Below are positions 8,933 to 19,748 of a DNA stretch of 64,000 nt, piece by piece. The notes beneath the pieces are model-generated. The model was not told the DNA's origin. It made no database searches and worked only from the letters and a program-made list of their open reading frames with translations. Source of the DNA: REBR01 sp033721915 (lineage in GTDB: Bacteria; Pseudomonadota; Gammaproteobacteria; Pseudomonadales; Oleiphilaceae); NCBI GenBank assembly GCA_033721915.1, contig JAWWAC010000010.1:1-64000 (forward strand), read 5' to 3'. The translations under genes were made by a program, and so were the position numbers. Positions within the stretch are counted from its first letter, which is position 1, and each line of letters begins with the position of its first letter.

Positions 8933-9029
8933 AAGGCTTGCATCTTCGTGTCACTGAGTGACACTGGCTGTATCCCGATGCGGAAGACGCAACCGTTCAG
9001 ATGATCAGCCAGTGTGGAAAAAACCCCTC

Positions 9030-11030
9030 ATGGAACAGACTATGAACGATACCCCTCAGACCCCGTCCCCCGGCCCCGATGTGAACCGGGTGGTGGCCAA
9101 CTTTGACGCGGCCCTGGAGAAAATGGTCAGTGTGCGCAGCTTTGCCAAGGCCGGCCATGTGCCCCGGGTGCTGGATCTGGGTCGCAAGCTGCTGAGTCTG
9201 CCCCAGGGGCCGGCACTGCTTTATGCACGAGCCCACCGCTTTGAGGAGGCCGGCCTTTTCGAGGGCAGTGACTGGCAGCACCTGGACAGCCTCAAGGCCT
9301 CCTTTGTGCCGGCCACCTTCGAGGGGGGCGACCCCCGTCTGGTGACGCTGGAGTGTCTCAGCGAGCTGCGCATGCTGGCGGTGGCCAGCGGGGTGTTTTT
9401 CCACCCCAGCTTCTCCGCCGAGCAGGCCGAGCACTTTCTCACCCAGGTGCTGGCCTTCAACCTGCAGGTGCTGTTCGGTCTCAGTGACGAGAGCACCCGT
9501 GAGCAGTCACCGGTGATGCGCCAGATGCTGGATCAGCACCTGGCCTTTGTGGCGGAACACATCGGTTTCGAGAACATACTGGATCATGTGGTGGCGGAGG
9601 TCTGGCGCATACTGCGACAGCGTCCCATCCAGGTGGATCACGTGCGCCAGATGGTGTACCGCATTGCCGCCTGCCTGTTTGACCCGAACATCCAGATCAG
9701 CGCCTCCGCCCGTGGCGCTGAGCGGCTGGTGAGCGCCCTCTACGGGCCCACACAGGCCTGCCAGGAAGACCCGGGCGTGGCGGTGTACCACGACCGTCTC
9801 ACGGGCATGGACGATATGGCCCTGGACGCCGAGGCACAGGGCCTGTCCCGGGCCATGCACGACACCGGCCTGGTGTCCGCCTACCATGCGGTGTTCCTGC
9901 GCTACGCACTGGATCAGGACATCGAGCTGGTGGTCAAGGCACTGGGCCTGAGCAGCACCGGCCGTGACAGCCTGCTGTGCCACCGCGGGCTGATGATGGA
10001 CCTGTCCCGGTACTGCATCCATGTGGAGACCTGTCAGTCCATCTATGGCCTGGCCCAGCTGCTGGAGCGGGGCCTGCTCTATCTGCCCAGCATCGCCGCC
10101 GCCCTGTGGCGTCAGATGCAGACGCCACTGCACGCCGAGACGGCCACTCTGCTGGGGGCTCTCTACGGCACCCAGCATGAGCCGAACGTCTACCTGATGG
10201 CGGGCATCATCAGTGTGCTGGGCCAGCCACTGGGGCTGGGTCAGGGCAACAACCCGGCCTGCCAGTCCACCCGAGCCATGTCCATGTGGGCCTACAATGA
10301 CCCGGACTACCTGCTGCAGCTGGTGCGCTGGGCCTCCCGGGACAATGAGGTGGAAATGCACTTCGAGGGGGAGAGCCTCAACTCCGCCACACTGGGTCAG
10401 GGCCTGATGGCCGGCTATGCACTGGACCTGGACCCGGTGTCACTGATCCTGGTGCCCCACCTGGACCGCATCTACATGGAGATGGGCCGCCGCTCCGACG
10501 GCCGCGGCGAAGACCCCCACAAGTGGATCAACCCGGAGTTCCACGGCTGGTGGGTCAACCGCGGCTTTGCCATCGTGGTGGACATTGAGACCGGCAAGCT
10601 GCAGGACGTGGAGGGGTTTGTGCGTGCCTTTTACGCCCTCTACAACCCGGTGTACAACGGCAACACCCCGGTGGTGCACCCGCAGCCGGCCGGTGTGGCG
10701 GTGACCGACAGCCAGGCCCGCTTTATCGGCTGGCACGCCATCACGGTGCTGCGGGTGGCACTGGACCAGGACGATGTCATGCGGGTTTACTTCTACAACC
10801 CCAACAACGACAGCGGCCAGGACTGGGGCAATGACGTGGTGGTGTGCACCGAAGGGCACGGCGAGCAGCACGGTGAGTCCTCACTGCCCATCGATCAGTT
10901 CTGCTCCCGGCTGTACATCTTCCACTACGACGCCACGGACTGGCGCATGCACTCCCAGGAAGTGCCCGGGGAGGAAATCGCCCGGGTCCGGCACCTGATG
11001 GAGGAAAGCTGGGCGGCGGACCGGCTCTGA
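9030..11030 (+). CDS. Large unknown protein with a papain-like Gln/Cys/His/Asn arrangement
   Basis: About 666 residues; I do not recognise the family by name. I chose ATG 9030 (GGAAAAAA 9 bases upstream); ATG 9042 and GTG 8958 are alternatives. There is no signal peptide or membrane helix, so it should be cytoplasmic. The N-terminal 380 residues look all-helical. The C-terminal 270 residues contain a Cys-peptidase-like pattern: Gln405 exactly six residues before Cys411 in GQGNNPACQSTRAM, His569 in GWHAITVLRV, and Asn590 in YFYNPNNDSGQDWG. Papain- and calpain-type enzymes show the same order and similar spacings (Q19-C25, H, then N in NSWG or NPWG). This suggests a cysteine peptidase, amidase or acyltransferase fold; the inference rests on motif order only. 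The gene appears monocistronic. Confidence 0.75.
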   Translation: MEQTMNDTPQTPSPGPDVNRVVANFDAALEKMVSVRSFAKAGHVPRVLDLGRKLLSLPQGPALLYARAHRFEEAGLFEGSDWQHLDSLKASFVPATFEGGDPRLVTLECLSELRMLAVASGVFFHPSFSAEQAEHFLTQVLAFNLQVLFGLSDESTREQSPVMRQMLDQHLAFVAEHIGFENILDHVVAEVWRILRQRPIQVDHVRQMVYRIAACLFDPNIQISASARGAERLVSALYGPTQACQEDPGVAVYHDRLTGMDDMALDAEAQGLSRAMHDTGLVSAYHAVFLRYALDQDIELVVKALGLSSTGRDSLLCHRGLMMDLSRYCIHVETCQSIYGLAQLLERGLLYLPSIAAALWRQMQTPLHAETATLLGALYGTQHEPNVYLMAGIISVLGQPLGLGQGNNPACQSTRAMSMWAYNDPDYLLQLVRWASRDNEVEMHFEGESLNSATLGQGLMAGYALDLDPVSLILVPHLDRIYMEMGRRSDGRGEDPHKWINPEFHGWWVNRGFAIVVDIETGKLQDVEGFVRAFYALYNPVYNGNTPVVHPQPAGVAVTDSQARFIGWHAITVLRVALDQDDVMRVYFYNPNNDSGQDWGNDVVVCTEGHGEQHGESSLPIDQFCSRLYIFHYDATDWRMHSQEVPGEEIARVRHLMEESWAADRL

Positions 11031-11055
11031 GCCGCTCCGCCTTGCCACCGCCGTG

Positions 11056-11856
11056 TCAGAACGGGCGACGTGGCTGAAAGGGCTTGTCCGGCTCGCTGCC
11101 GTTACGGGCCAGTGCGATGCGCTGATTGACCCGCCCCAGCACCTTCTTCTGCAGACTGGACTCCAGTGCCAGCGCCTTTTTGTCATCCGCCTTCCAGGCC
11201 TGGTTGAACAGCAGCTTGCTGGCGGCCACCGCATCCGGTGACTTCTCCCTGAGGCTGTCCACAAAGGCCTCTGCCTGGGCCAGAGGGTCCTCGCACACCC
11301 GTGTGACCACCCCCAGTGACAGGGCCTCGTGACCGTCGAACTGCCGGGCGGTCATGGTCAGTGCCTTGGCCTGGTCGATGGGCATCAGCTCGGAGAGGGT
11401 GACTGTCAGGCTCATATCCGGAATCAGCCCCCACTTGGCCTCCATGATTGAGAAGCGGCAGTCCGGCGTGGTATAGCGGAAATCCGCCCCCAGGGCGATC
11501 TGCAGCCCGCCACCGAAACAGACCCCGTGGGTGACGGCAATCACCGGGGCCGGCACCTGGCGCCAGAGATACCCCACCTCCTGTGCCAGGTTGCTGATGC
11601 GACGTCCCGGCTTGACCAGCAGACGGGCAAAATTGAGCGGGTTGGCACTCACCCCCTTCACATCCAGGCCGCTGCAGAAGGCGGGCCCGGCACCCTGGAG
11701 GATCACCGCACGGATGTTGCGGTCCTTCCTGAGTTGTTTGGCTGTGCGGGTCAGCCCCTGGAACAGGGCCATATCCAGGCCGTTGTACTTGTCCGGGCGG
11801 TTCAGTGTGACGTAGGCAATGTCATTGCGAATCTCCAGCAATACCCGTTCGGTCAT
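11056..11856 (-). CDS. Crotonase/enoyl-CoA hydratase family protein
   Basis: 266 residues from ATG 11856, chosen because AGAGG lies eight bases upstream and the crotonase fold begins at once (TERVLLEIRNDIAYVTLNRP); a longer in-frame extension lacks family similarity. The oxyanion-hole segment (AGPAFCSGLDVKG) and HGVCFGGGLQIALGADFR are present. The position usually holding the first catalytic Glu (GGGxE) is Gln; the second Glu appears kept in IMEAKWGLIPD. It probably hydrates, isomerises or otherwise acts on an acyl-CoA, but the substrate cannot be assigned. It is convergent with the unknown gene to its left. Confidence 0.88.
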   Translation of the reverse strand: MTERVLLEIRNDIAYVTLNRPDKYNGLDMALFQGLTRTAKQLRKDRNIRAVILQGAGPAFCSGLDVKGVSANPLNFARLLVKPGRRISNLAQEVGYLWRQVPAPVIAVTHGVCFGGGLQIALGADFRYTTPDCRFSIMEAKWGLIPDMSLTVTLSELMPIDQAKALTMTARQFDGHEALSLGVVTRVCEDPLAQAEAFVDSLREKSPDAVAASKLLFNQAWKADDKKALALESSLQKKVLGRVNQRIALARNGSEPDKPFQPRRPF

Positions 11857-12100
11857 AAAAAAACCTCTGTATTCTGTGAAAAAGACCAAGCCATTCGTGT
11901 CGGGGGGTCGCGGTTCTTGGCGTTGAATGCCCTGTATAGTGAAGGCTTTCAGCCCGAAAGCCAAAAAGATTGCTTCGCATGAGGCCCCTATGGAAGGCTC
12001 TCCGGAAGGCCCGGAGACGCCCCTGAGGCGTTGCCCGGATGCGATAAAGACCATTAGCCGCTAGACTCCTGTCTGTGCGCTGTTGTAGTGGGGAGCTGTT

Positions 12101-12967
12101 TTGAAAAAGCTGTTGATTCTGTGCCTGTGTTTTCTGGCTGGCTGTGCCGCCCCCACCTTTGAGGCGGGTCAGCAGGCCAGGGAGCAGGGCAATCTCCCTG
12201 AGGCCGCCAGAATCTGGACAGAGCGGGCAGAAAACGGCGACGGCCGTGCCCTGTACGCCCTCTACCGGCTTTACAGCGCCACCGGAGTGGGCTTTGGCTC
12301 GGATGACGAGGCGGATGAAGCCCTCAGGAAACTGGCCGAGACGTTCCGGCAGGCACCGGCACAGTATCTGTACGCCCGGAAATTCCTGCAGGAGGGGGAG
12401 CTGCTCCTGGGCCAGCAGTGGATGGAGCGCTCCGCCGGTGGCGGCTACGAAGAGGCCGTGGAATTTCTCAGTGAGGAGGGGGCGCTTCTAAGCCGCAAGA
12501 TAGGGCTGCTCAAGGGCTCGCCACAGCAACAGTACCAGTTGGGCAGGGAGCTGTATTTCGGCAACAACGGCTTAGGCCAGGACCACCGTGAGGCTGCCGT
12601 CTGGCTGCGCAGGGCCGCCCGTCGTGGCCATGCACTGGCCCAGTCCATGCTGGCCTATCAGTACCTGAAGGGGGAGGGGGTGGCGGAGGATGCCGGCAAA
12701 GCCTACCGCTGGTACCAGGAGGCGGCCATGCAGGGGCTGGCCTCGGCACAGGGGAGCCTGGGCTATCTGTACGGCGCCGGCAGGGGCACCCGTCAGGATA
12801 ATATCATGGCCTATGCCTGGTCCGTGCTCGCCAGTGAAAACGGCTATGCCCCGGCGGAGTCCAACAAGCAGATCTACCTGGACCGCATGAGCAACGCCGA
12901 ACGCCTCGAGAGCCTCAACGAGATCCGCCGTCTTGAGGTCATCATTGCTCCCATGGCCACCCGCTGA
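12101..12967 (+). CDS. Sel1-repeat lipoprotein
   Basis: 288 residues starting at TTG 12101, preceded by GGGGAG. The signal peptide ends in the lipobox LAGC, giving a lipid-anchored periplasmic protein. Several Sel1/TPR-like helical repeats follow, the clearest being YQLGRELYFGNNGLGQDHRE, ALAQSMLAYQYLKGEGVAED and ASAQGSLGYLYGAGRGTRQD. Such repeats mediate protein contacts; a specific role is not evident. It is monocistronic, with plsC 110 bases downstream on the same strand. Confidence 0.88.
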   Translation: MKKLLILCLCFLAGCAAPTFEAGQQAREQGNLPEAARIWTERAENGDGRALYALYRLYSATGVGFGSDDEADEALRKLAETFRQAPAQYLYARKFLQEGELLLGQQWMERSAGGGYEEAVEFLSEEGALLSRKIGLLKGSPQQQYQLGRELYFGNNGLGQDHREAAVWLRRAARRGHALAQSMLAYQYLKGEGVAEDAGKAYRWYQEAAMQGLASAQGSLGYLYGAGRGTRQDNIMAYAWSVLASENGYAPAESNKQIYLDRMSNAERLESLNEIRRLEVIIAPMATR

Positions 12968-13077
12968 TGGCAGCGGTGCCGCGATAGCTTCCGCTTACAA
13001 ACCGGTACGATTCCAGTGGTGACAATCTGAGAGTACATGTGTACTCTTAAATAAACCACTGCTGAGGGTGTGCGGTT

Positions 13078-13830
13078 ATGGCGATTGTTCGCGGTTTTCT
13101 CCTTTCAATAAGCTTTTTTGTTGCCTCACTGGCCAGTCTTCCGCTGTGCGCGGCACGTCCGTTCCATCGTGACAATAACCGTCTTTGCGCACGTCTGTAC
13201 GCGAAATTGTCGCTGCCGTGTCTGGGTCTGGGTGTGCGCCTTGAGGGCTGGCAGCATTTGCCGGGGCGGGAGCCGCGGGTGGTGATTGCCAATCACCAGT
13301 CCAACCTGGATCTGTTCATCATGGGGGCGGTGGTGCCGACCAATACCGTGGTGGTGGGCAAGCAGAGCCTGTCACTGATACCGCTGTTCGGTCAGCTGTT
13401 CTGGCTCGGTGGCAATGTGCTGATCCGCCGTGGCAACCGCCGCCAGGCCATGGCCGCCATGAAGGCTTCACAGCACGCACTGGAGAAGCAACGCCGCTCG
13501 GTCTGGATCTTTCCGGAAGGCACCCGCAGCCGTGGCCGGGGCCTGTTGCCATTCAAGAAGGGCGCCTTCTACACCGCCATTGCCGCCGGTGCCCCCATCA
13601 CCATGATCTGTGTCAGTGACTACGGCCGGGCCCTTGAGCGTCGTGGCGAGCGCCCCCCGGTGGCCCACGTCAGTGTGCTGCCCCCGGTCCCCACGGCCCA
13701 CCTCCGGCCGGAGGACGCACCGGCGCTGATGGCCCGCTGCCGCCAGGCCATGGCGGCGGAGCTGGACCGGCTCAATCACAACAGCCCCTCCAGTGGCGAG
13801 CCGTCCGTCAGCCAGGATCAGGCGGCCTGA
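13078..13830 (+). CDS. plsC: 1-acyl-sn-glycerol-3-phosphate acyltransferase
   Basis: 250 residues. The PlsC motifs are in order: NHQSNLDLF (motif I, HxxxxD-type with His and Asp), a glycine-rich block with NVLIRRGNR (motif II) and FPEGTRSRG (motif III). An N-terminal hydrophobic segment anchors it to the inner membrane. It transfers a fatty acyl group to lysophosphatidic acid, making phosphatidic acid for phospholipid synthesis. ATG 13078 is preceded by GAGGGTG. Confidence 0.93.
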   Translation: MAIVRGFLLSISFFVASLASLPLCAARPFHRDNNRLCARLYAKLSLPCLGLGVRLEGWQHLPGREPRVVIANHQSNLDLFIMGAVVPTNTVVVGKQSLSLIPLFGQLFWLGGNVLIRRGNRRQAMAAMKASQHALEKQRRSVWIFPEGTRSRGRGLLPFKKGAFYTAIAAGAPITMICVSDYGRALERRGERPPVAHVSVLPPVPTAHLRPEDAPALMARCRQAMAAELDRLNHNSPSSGEPSVSQDQAA

Positions 13831-14154
13831 CGGGGAAGAGGCCGCCAGGCAGAATTCCCTCAGGCGTTGAACGGCGCCACTGTCAGTATGGAGACGATGG
13901 GGGTCGGACCAAGTCATCTTGTTCAATCCGCGGGAATTATTCGGATTTTTTGACTGAAAAAAGCCCTTAAAGGCGCTATTTAGCCCTTAAAAAGAGCCCT
14001 TTAAGGATTATTGATGGTTTCCGTTTTGCTGCCTAAACCGAAGGCGGCGAAGGTGTGCGGGGGGCAGTAATTCCCAGTCTACAAAAGAGGCAAGCAGAAA
14101 AGCTCTGTAGGCTTCAGAGACAGGATTCAAGCGCCCGCTTTAAAAGGGCAGGGC
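13831..14154. other. Intergenic region with three AGCCCTTAA repeats
   Basis: 324 bases between two genes whose ends face each other (plsC and the PilZ gene), with no credible gene. It is visibly more AT-rich than its surroundings around 13935-14030 and carries AGCCCTTAA at 13962 and 13982 and AGCCCTTTAA at 13995. These can form small overlapping hairpins, but there is no clear stem plus T-run terminator. Nothing else recognisable is seen. Confidence 0.5.
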
Positions 14155-14526
14155 TCAGGCGTTGGTGGGGTCCACCAGCGCGGCGAGTTCGCGGTGCAGG
14201 AGCTGGTCGTCGGCCAGGTTCAGTTCCACCAGTCGGCGCAGGTGGCTCATGCTTTCCAGGTCCATGTAGCCGCAATGGAATCCCAGCTGCTCCGGGCCTT
14301 CGTGGCGGCACTCCAGATCCATGATGATGCTCGGGCCCTGGTCCGTGAGCATCAGTGTGCCCTCGAAAGGCTTTGACAGGTCCCCGTCAAAACCCTCCGG
14401 GCGGGCCACCAGAAGGCCCTTCAGTGAGACATCCAGTACCTGACTGTGCCAGCTGCGATCGCCCTGTTGCAGCAGACAGGGGGCGTCGAAGGTGATGCGG
14501 CTGAAATGGCGGCGGTTCTCGCTCAT
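14155..14526 (-). CDS. PilZ domain c-di-GMP-binding protein
   Basis: 123 residues consisting of a single PilZ domain. Both ligand-binding motifs are intact: RRHFSR near the N-terminus (RxxxR) and DVSLKG ([D/N]xSxxG). It should bind cyclic di-GMP and relay the signal to a partner, commonly in motility, adhesion or envelope functions. A diguanylate cyclase is encoded at 37360-39027 but is unlinked. No neighbouring gene indicates its target. Confidence 0.92.
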   Translation of the reverse strand: MSENRRHFSRITFDAPCLLQQGDRSWHSQVLDVSLKGLLVARPEGFDGDLSKPFEGTLMLTDQGPSIIMDLECRHEGPEQLGFHCGYMDLESMSHLRRLVELNLADDQLLHRELAALVDPTNA

Positions 14527-14637
14527 GGGGTGCCCTGATGGTTGTGCTTCTTGTCATTATTGGCGGTGCCTAAAAAAAGCCAGGGCCAGTGTGGGTGACA
14601 CTGACGCCTGACTTTCACTATAGACAGTCCCAGGGAA

Positions 14638-16299
<1,662 letters not shown>

Positions 16300-16584
16300 G
16301 GTGCGGTCTGCCTCGTGCTGTTGGGAGAAACGGCCACAAGGGCCGTATCGAAGGGCATCTACGGTAACCAATCTGCCTGTTATTGGCAATCTGGCCTCTT
16401 TATTGCGACTGCATGGGCGATTGCAGCGCCCTGATCCGTTAAAGATGGATGTTATTGGGCGTTGCTTACGCTAAAATAGGCGCCCTTTTTCCGGATACTG
16501 ACCCACTCATTTCCGGTGTTCTGAGGCCGCCGTTCGGGTGCACGCCCGCCGGTTTCAGGAGACCCCAGCAGACAGAGGCCTGAC

Positions 16585-17841
16585 ATGTTTACCCGTGATA
16601 TGACAATTGCCGGCTACGACGACGAGATCTGGAATGCCATGAAGGCCGAGGTGACCCGTCAGGAGGCGCACATCGAGCTGATCGCGTCCGAGAACTACAC
16701 CAGCCCCCGTGTCATGGAAGCCCAGGGCTCCGCGCTGACCAACAAGTACGCCGAAGGCTACCCCCACAAGCGCTACTACGGTGGCTGCGAGCACGTGGAC
16801 GTGGTGGAGGAGCTGGCCATTGAGCGGGCCAAGAAGCTGTTCGGCGCCGACTACGCCAACGTCCAGCCCCATTCCGGCTCACAGGCCAACGCCGCCGTGT
16901 ACATGGCGCTGCTGCAGCCCGGCGAGACGGTGCTGGGCATGAGCCTGGCCGATGGCGGCCACCTCACCCACGGTGCCAAGCCCAACTTCTCCGGCAAGAT
17001 CTACAACGCCGTGCAGTACGGCCTGGACGCTGAGACCGGGCTGCTGGACTACGACGAGATCGAGCGCCTGGCCGTGGAGCACAAGCCCAAGATGATCGTG
17101 GCCGGTTTCTCCGCCTACTCACAGGCGCTGGACTTCCCCCGCTTCCGGGCCATTGCCGACAAGGTGGGCGCCTGGCTGCTGGTGGACATGGCCCATGTGG
17201 CGGGCCTGGTGGCCGCCGGCGTTTACCCCAACCCGGTGCCCTACGCGGATGTGGTCACCACCACCACCCACAAGACCCTGCGTGGCCCCCGTGGCGGACT
17301 GATTCTGGCCCGCAGCAACGAGACCCTGGAGAAGAAGTTCAACTCTGCCATCTTTCCCGGTGCCCAGGGCGGCCCGCTGATGCACGCCATCGCCGGCAAG
17401 GCCATCTGTTTCAAGGAGGCCATGACCGACGAGTTCCGGGACTACCAGAAGCAGGTGGTGGCCAACGCCAAGACCATGGCCGGTGTCTTCATGGAGCGGG
17501 GCTTTGATGTGATCTCCAACGGCACCGAGAACCACCTGTTCCTGCTCAGCCTGATCAAGCAGGACGTTACCGGCAAGGACGCGGATGCCGCACTGGGCCG
17601 TGCCCATATCACCGTCAACAAGAACGCCGTGCCCAACGACCCGCGCTCCCCCTTTGTCACCTCCGGGCTGCGTATCGGCACCCCGGCCATCACCACCCGT
17701 GGCTTTGGCGAGAGCGAGAGCCGGGAACTGGCCGGCTGGATGTGTGATATTCTGGAGGATATTCACAACGAGGACACCATTGACCGTGTCCGGCAACAGG
17801 TCAGCGAGCTGTGCGGCCGCTTCCCTGTATACCAGGGCTGA
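16585..17841 (+). CDS. glyA: Serine hydroxymethyltransferase
   Basis: 418 residues, full length. It interconverts serine and tetrahydrofolate with glycine and 5,10-methylene-tetrahydrofolate, using pyridoxal phosphate. The PLP lysine lies in VVTTTTHKTLRGPRGG, and the N-terminal ELIASENYTSPRVMEAQGS and HSGSQAN segments are typical. It heads the run leading to nrdR and the riboflavin genes, 59 bases upstream of nrdR, as in many gammaproteobacteria. The 285-base region upstream shows no glycine-riboswitch-like structure that I can recognise. Confidence 0.97.
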   Translation: MFTRDMTIAGYDDEIWNAMKAEVTRQEAHIELIASENYTSPRVMEAQGSALTNKYAEGYPHKRYYGGCEHVDVVEELAIERAKKLFGADYANVQPHSGSQANAAVYMALLQPGETVLGMSLADGGHLTHGAKPNFSGKIYNAVQYGLDAETGLLDYDEIERLAVEHKPKMIVAGFSAYSQALDFPRFRAIADKVGAWLLVDMAHVAGLVAAGVYPNPVPYADVVTTTTHKTLRGPRGGLILARSNETLEKKFNSAIFPGAQGGPLMHAIAGKAICFKEAMTDEFRDYQKQVVANAKTMAGVFMERGFDVISNGTENHLFLLSLIKQDVTGKDADAALGRAHITVNKNAVPNDPRSPFVTSGLRIGTPAITTRGFGESESRELAGWMCDILEDIHNEDTIDRVRQQVSELCGRFPVYQG

Positions 17842-17900
17842 AACACTGAGGCCCTGAAGGGCGCAGGGGGTTCACGGCACTGACCGGGAGAGCAGAGACC

Positions 17901-18422
17901 ATGCACTGTCCGTTTTGCGGCGAAGCCGATACCAAGGTGATCGATTCCCGGCTGGTGGCCGATGGGGATCAGGTGCGCCGCCGTCGTGAGTGCCTCTCCT
18001 GCAAGGAGCGCTTCACCACCTTTGAAAACGCCGAGCTGGTGATGCCCCGGGTGGTCAAGCAGGACGGCACCCGCACCCCCTTTGACGAGGAAAAGCTGCG
18101 CAGTGGCATGATGAAGGCCCTGGAGAAGCGCCCCGTCGGCATTGACGTGATCGAGGCGGCCATACAGCGCATCAAGTCCCGTCTGCGCGCCACCGGCGAG
18201 CGGGAGCTCAAGTCCCTGATGGTGGGGGAAGAGGTGATGTACGAGCTGCAGCGGCTCGACAAGGTGGCCTATGTGCGCTTTGCCTCCGTGTACCGCAGCT
18301 TCCAGGACATCAATGAGTTCAAGGATGAGATCGAACGGCTGTCCCGTGAGGGCACGGATGTCTCCGGGGAGTCTCCGGTGACCGCCGCCGCCAGGGCCCT
18401 GCGGGAATCCGCGGAGAAATAA
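17901..18422 (+). CDS. nrdR: Transcriptional repressor NrdR
   Basis: 173 residues. The N-terminal zinc ribbon has two Cys pairs (MHCPFCGEADTKVIDSR and CLSCKERFTTFE), followed by an ATP-cone domain (VVKQDGTRTPFDEEKLRSGM). It represses ribonucleotide reductase operons according to bound ATP/dATP. The gene has its usual place before ribD. NrdR boxes should occur upstream of nrd genes elsewhere in the genome. Confidence 0.97.
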   Translation: MHCPFCGEADTKVIDSRLVADGDQVRRRRECLSCKERFTTFENAELVMPRVVKQDGTRTPFDEEKLRSGMMKALEKRPVGIDVIEAAIQRIKSRLRATGERELKSLMVGEEVMYELQRLDKVAYVRFASVYRSFQDINEFKDEIERLSREGTDVSGESPVTAAARALRESAEK

Positions 18423-18497
18423 CCGCGCCCCGGGTCCGCCGAATGTTGCACCACAGGCGCTGCCAGAGCACAGGCGGCGTCCGCAGACAGAGATGGT

Positions 18498-19721
18498 ATG
18501 AGCGACGCCACCGATCAGTACTGGATGGCCCGTGCACTGCAACTGGCGCAGCGCGGGCTCTACTCCACCCGTCCCAACCCCAGGGTGGGGGCGGTGATCG
18601 TGGCACCCGGAACAAAGGGCCCGGAAGGCCCCCACAGTGACAAAGGCCGGCTGCTGGGTGAGGGCTGGCACCACCGCGCCGGTGAGCCCCACGCCGAGGT
18701 GCTGGCCTTGCGTGCCGCCGGTGAGGCGGCACGGGGGGCCATCGCCTATGTAACCCTGGAGCCCTGCAGCCACCACGGCCGCACACCGCCCTGCGCAGAG
18801 GCCCTGGTGGCCGCCGGAGTGGCCCGTGTGGTGGTGGCGATACAGGACCCCAACCCGGCGGTGTCCGGAGCGGGGCTGGCGCGGTTGCAGCAGGCCGGCA
18901 TCGAGACCCGTGTGGGGGTGCTGGAGCCACAGGCCCGGGATCTGAACCCGGGTTTTCTGCGTGTCATGGCCGGCGGACGGCCCTGGCTGCGTCTGAAAAT
19001 GGCCGCCAGCCTGGACGGACGCACCGCCATGGCCTCCGGCGAGAGCCAGTGGATCACCGGTGCCGCCGCCCGCCGGGACGTGCAGCGCCTGAGGGCCCGC
19101 AGTGGCGCCATTATCACCGGCGCCGGCACCGCCAGGGCCGACGACCCGTCCATGACGGTGCGCCCGGAGCAACTGGGTGAGACCGGCGAGCTGGCCGCGC
19201 CGGTGGGCCAGCCGTTACGTCTGGTGCTGGACCCGCGACTGACACTGTCACCGGGGTCGCGCCTGGTGACCGGCCCCGGGCGCTGTGTGGTGGCCGGACT
19301 CAGTGACAGGGGGGCTCAGGCCCGGGCACTGCGGGAAGCCGGGGCCGAGGTGCTGGCGCTGCCCGCCGCGGCCGGCGAGCCGGGTCGCATCGACCTGGAG
19401 GCGGCACTGGACTGGCTGGCCGGCGAGCAGTGCCACGAGGTGCTGCTGGAGGCCGGCCCCACCCTGGCCGGTGCGGCCATCGGGGCCCAGCTGGTGGATG
19501 AGCTCTGGCTGTACCAGGCCCCCACCTTCCTGGGCAGCCAGGCGCGGCCCATGGCGGAACTGGCCTATGAGCGCATGGCGCAGCAACAGCGCTGGCGTGT
19601 GCGGGACCGGCGCCAGGTGGGGCCGGACCAGCGGCTGATACTGCAGCCCCGCATCGGCGATGGCGGCCCCGCGTCGGCAGACGCCAGCGGGGCGGCGGAT
19701 TCCGGCCCGATACAACACTGA
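18498..19721 (+). CDS. ribD: Bifunctional riboflavin deaminase/reductase
   Basis: 407 residues, about 40 longer than E. coli RibD. The N-terminal deaminase domain has the zinc motif PHAEVLAL and PCSHHGRTPPC; the C-terminal reductase domain begins around residue 150 (PWLRLKMAASLDGRTAM). It converts the product of GTP cyclohydrolase II to 5-amino-6-ribitylaminouracil phosphate. The last 25 residues (Gly/Ala/Ser/Pro rich) have no family counterpart I can name. The next gene starts 27 bases later; the riboflavin synthase gene often found at this point in pseudomonads is absent. Confidence 0.95.
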   Translation: MSDATDQYWMARALQLAQRGLYSTRPNPRVGAVIVAPGTKGPEGPHSDKGRLLGEGWHHRAGEPHAEVLALRAAGEAARGAIAYVTLEPCSHHGRTPPCAEALVAAGVARVVVAIQDPNPAVSGAGLARLQQAGIETRVGVLEPQARDLNPGFLRVMAGGRPWLRLKMAASLDGRTAMASGESQWITGAAARRDVQRLRARSGAIITGAGTARADDPSMTVRPEQLGETGELAAPVGQPLRLVLDPRLTLSPGSRLVTGPGRCVVAGLSDRGAQARALREAGAEVLALPAAAGEPGRIDLEAALDWLAGEQCHEVLLEAGPTLAGAAIGAQLVDELWLYQAPTFLGSQARPMAELAYERMAQQQRWRVRDRRQVGPDQRLILQPRIGDGGPASADASGAADSGPIQH

Positions 19722-19748
19722 TTTTTGCACTGACGAAAGGTCCATGGC

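Noticed and set aside
16300..16584. Glycine riboswitch before glyA
   Set aside because: I looked for the paired aptamer pattern and T-run and did not recognise either; only a weak -10-like TAAAAT at 16472 is visible.
19722..19748. FMN riboswitch before ribB
   Set aside because: The gap is only 27 bases, far too short, and the regions before ribD and ribH show no such structure either.
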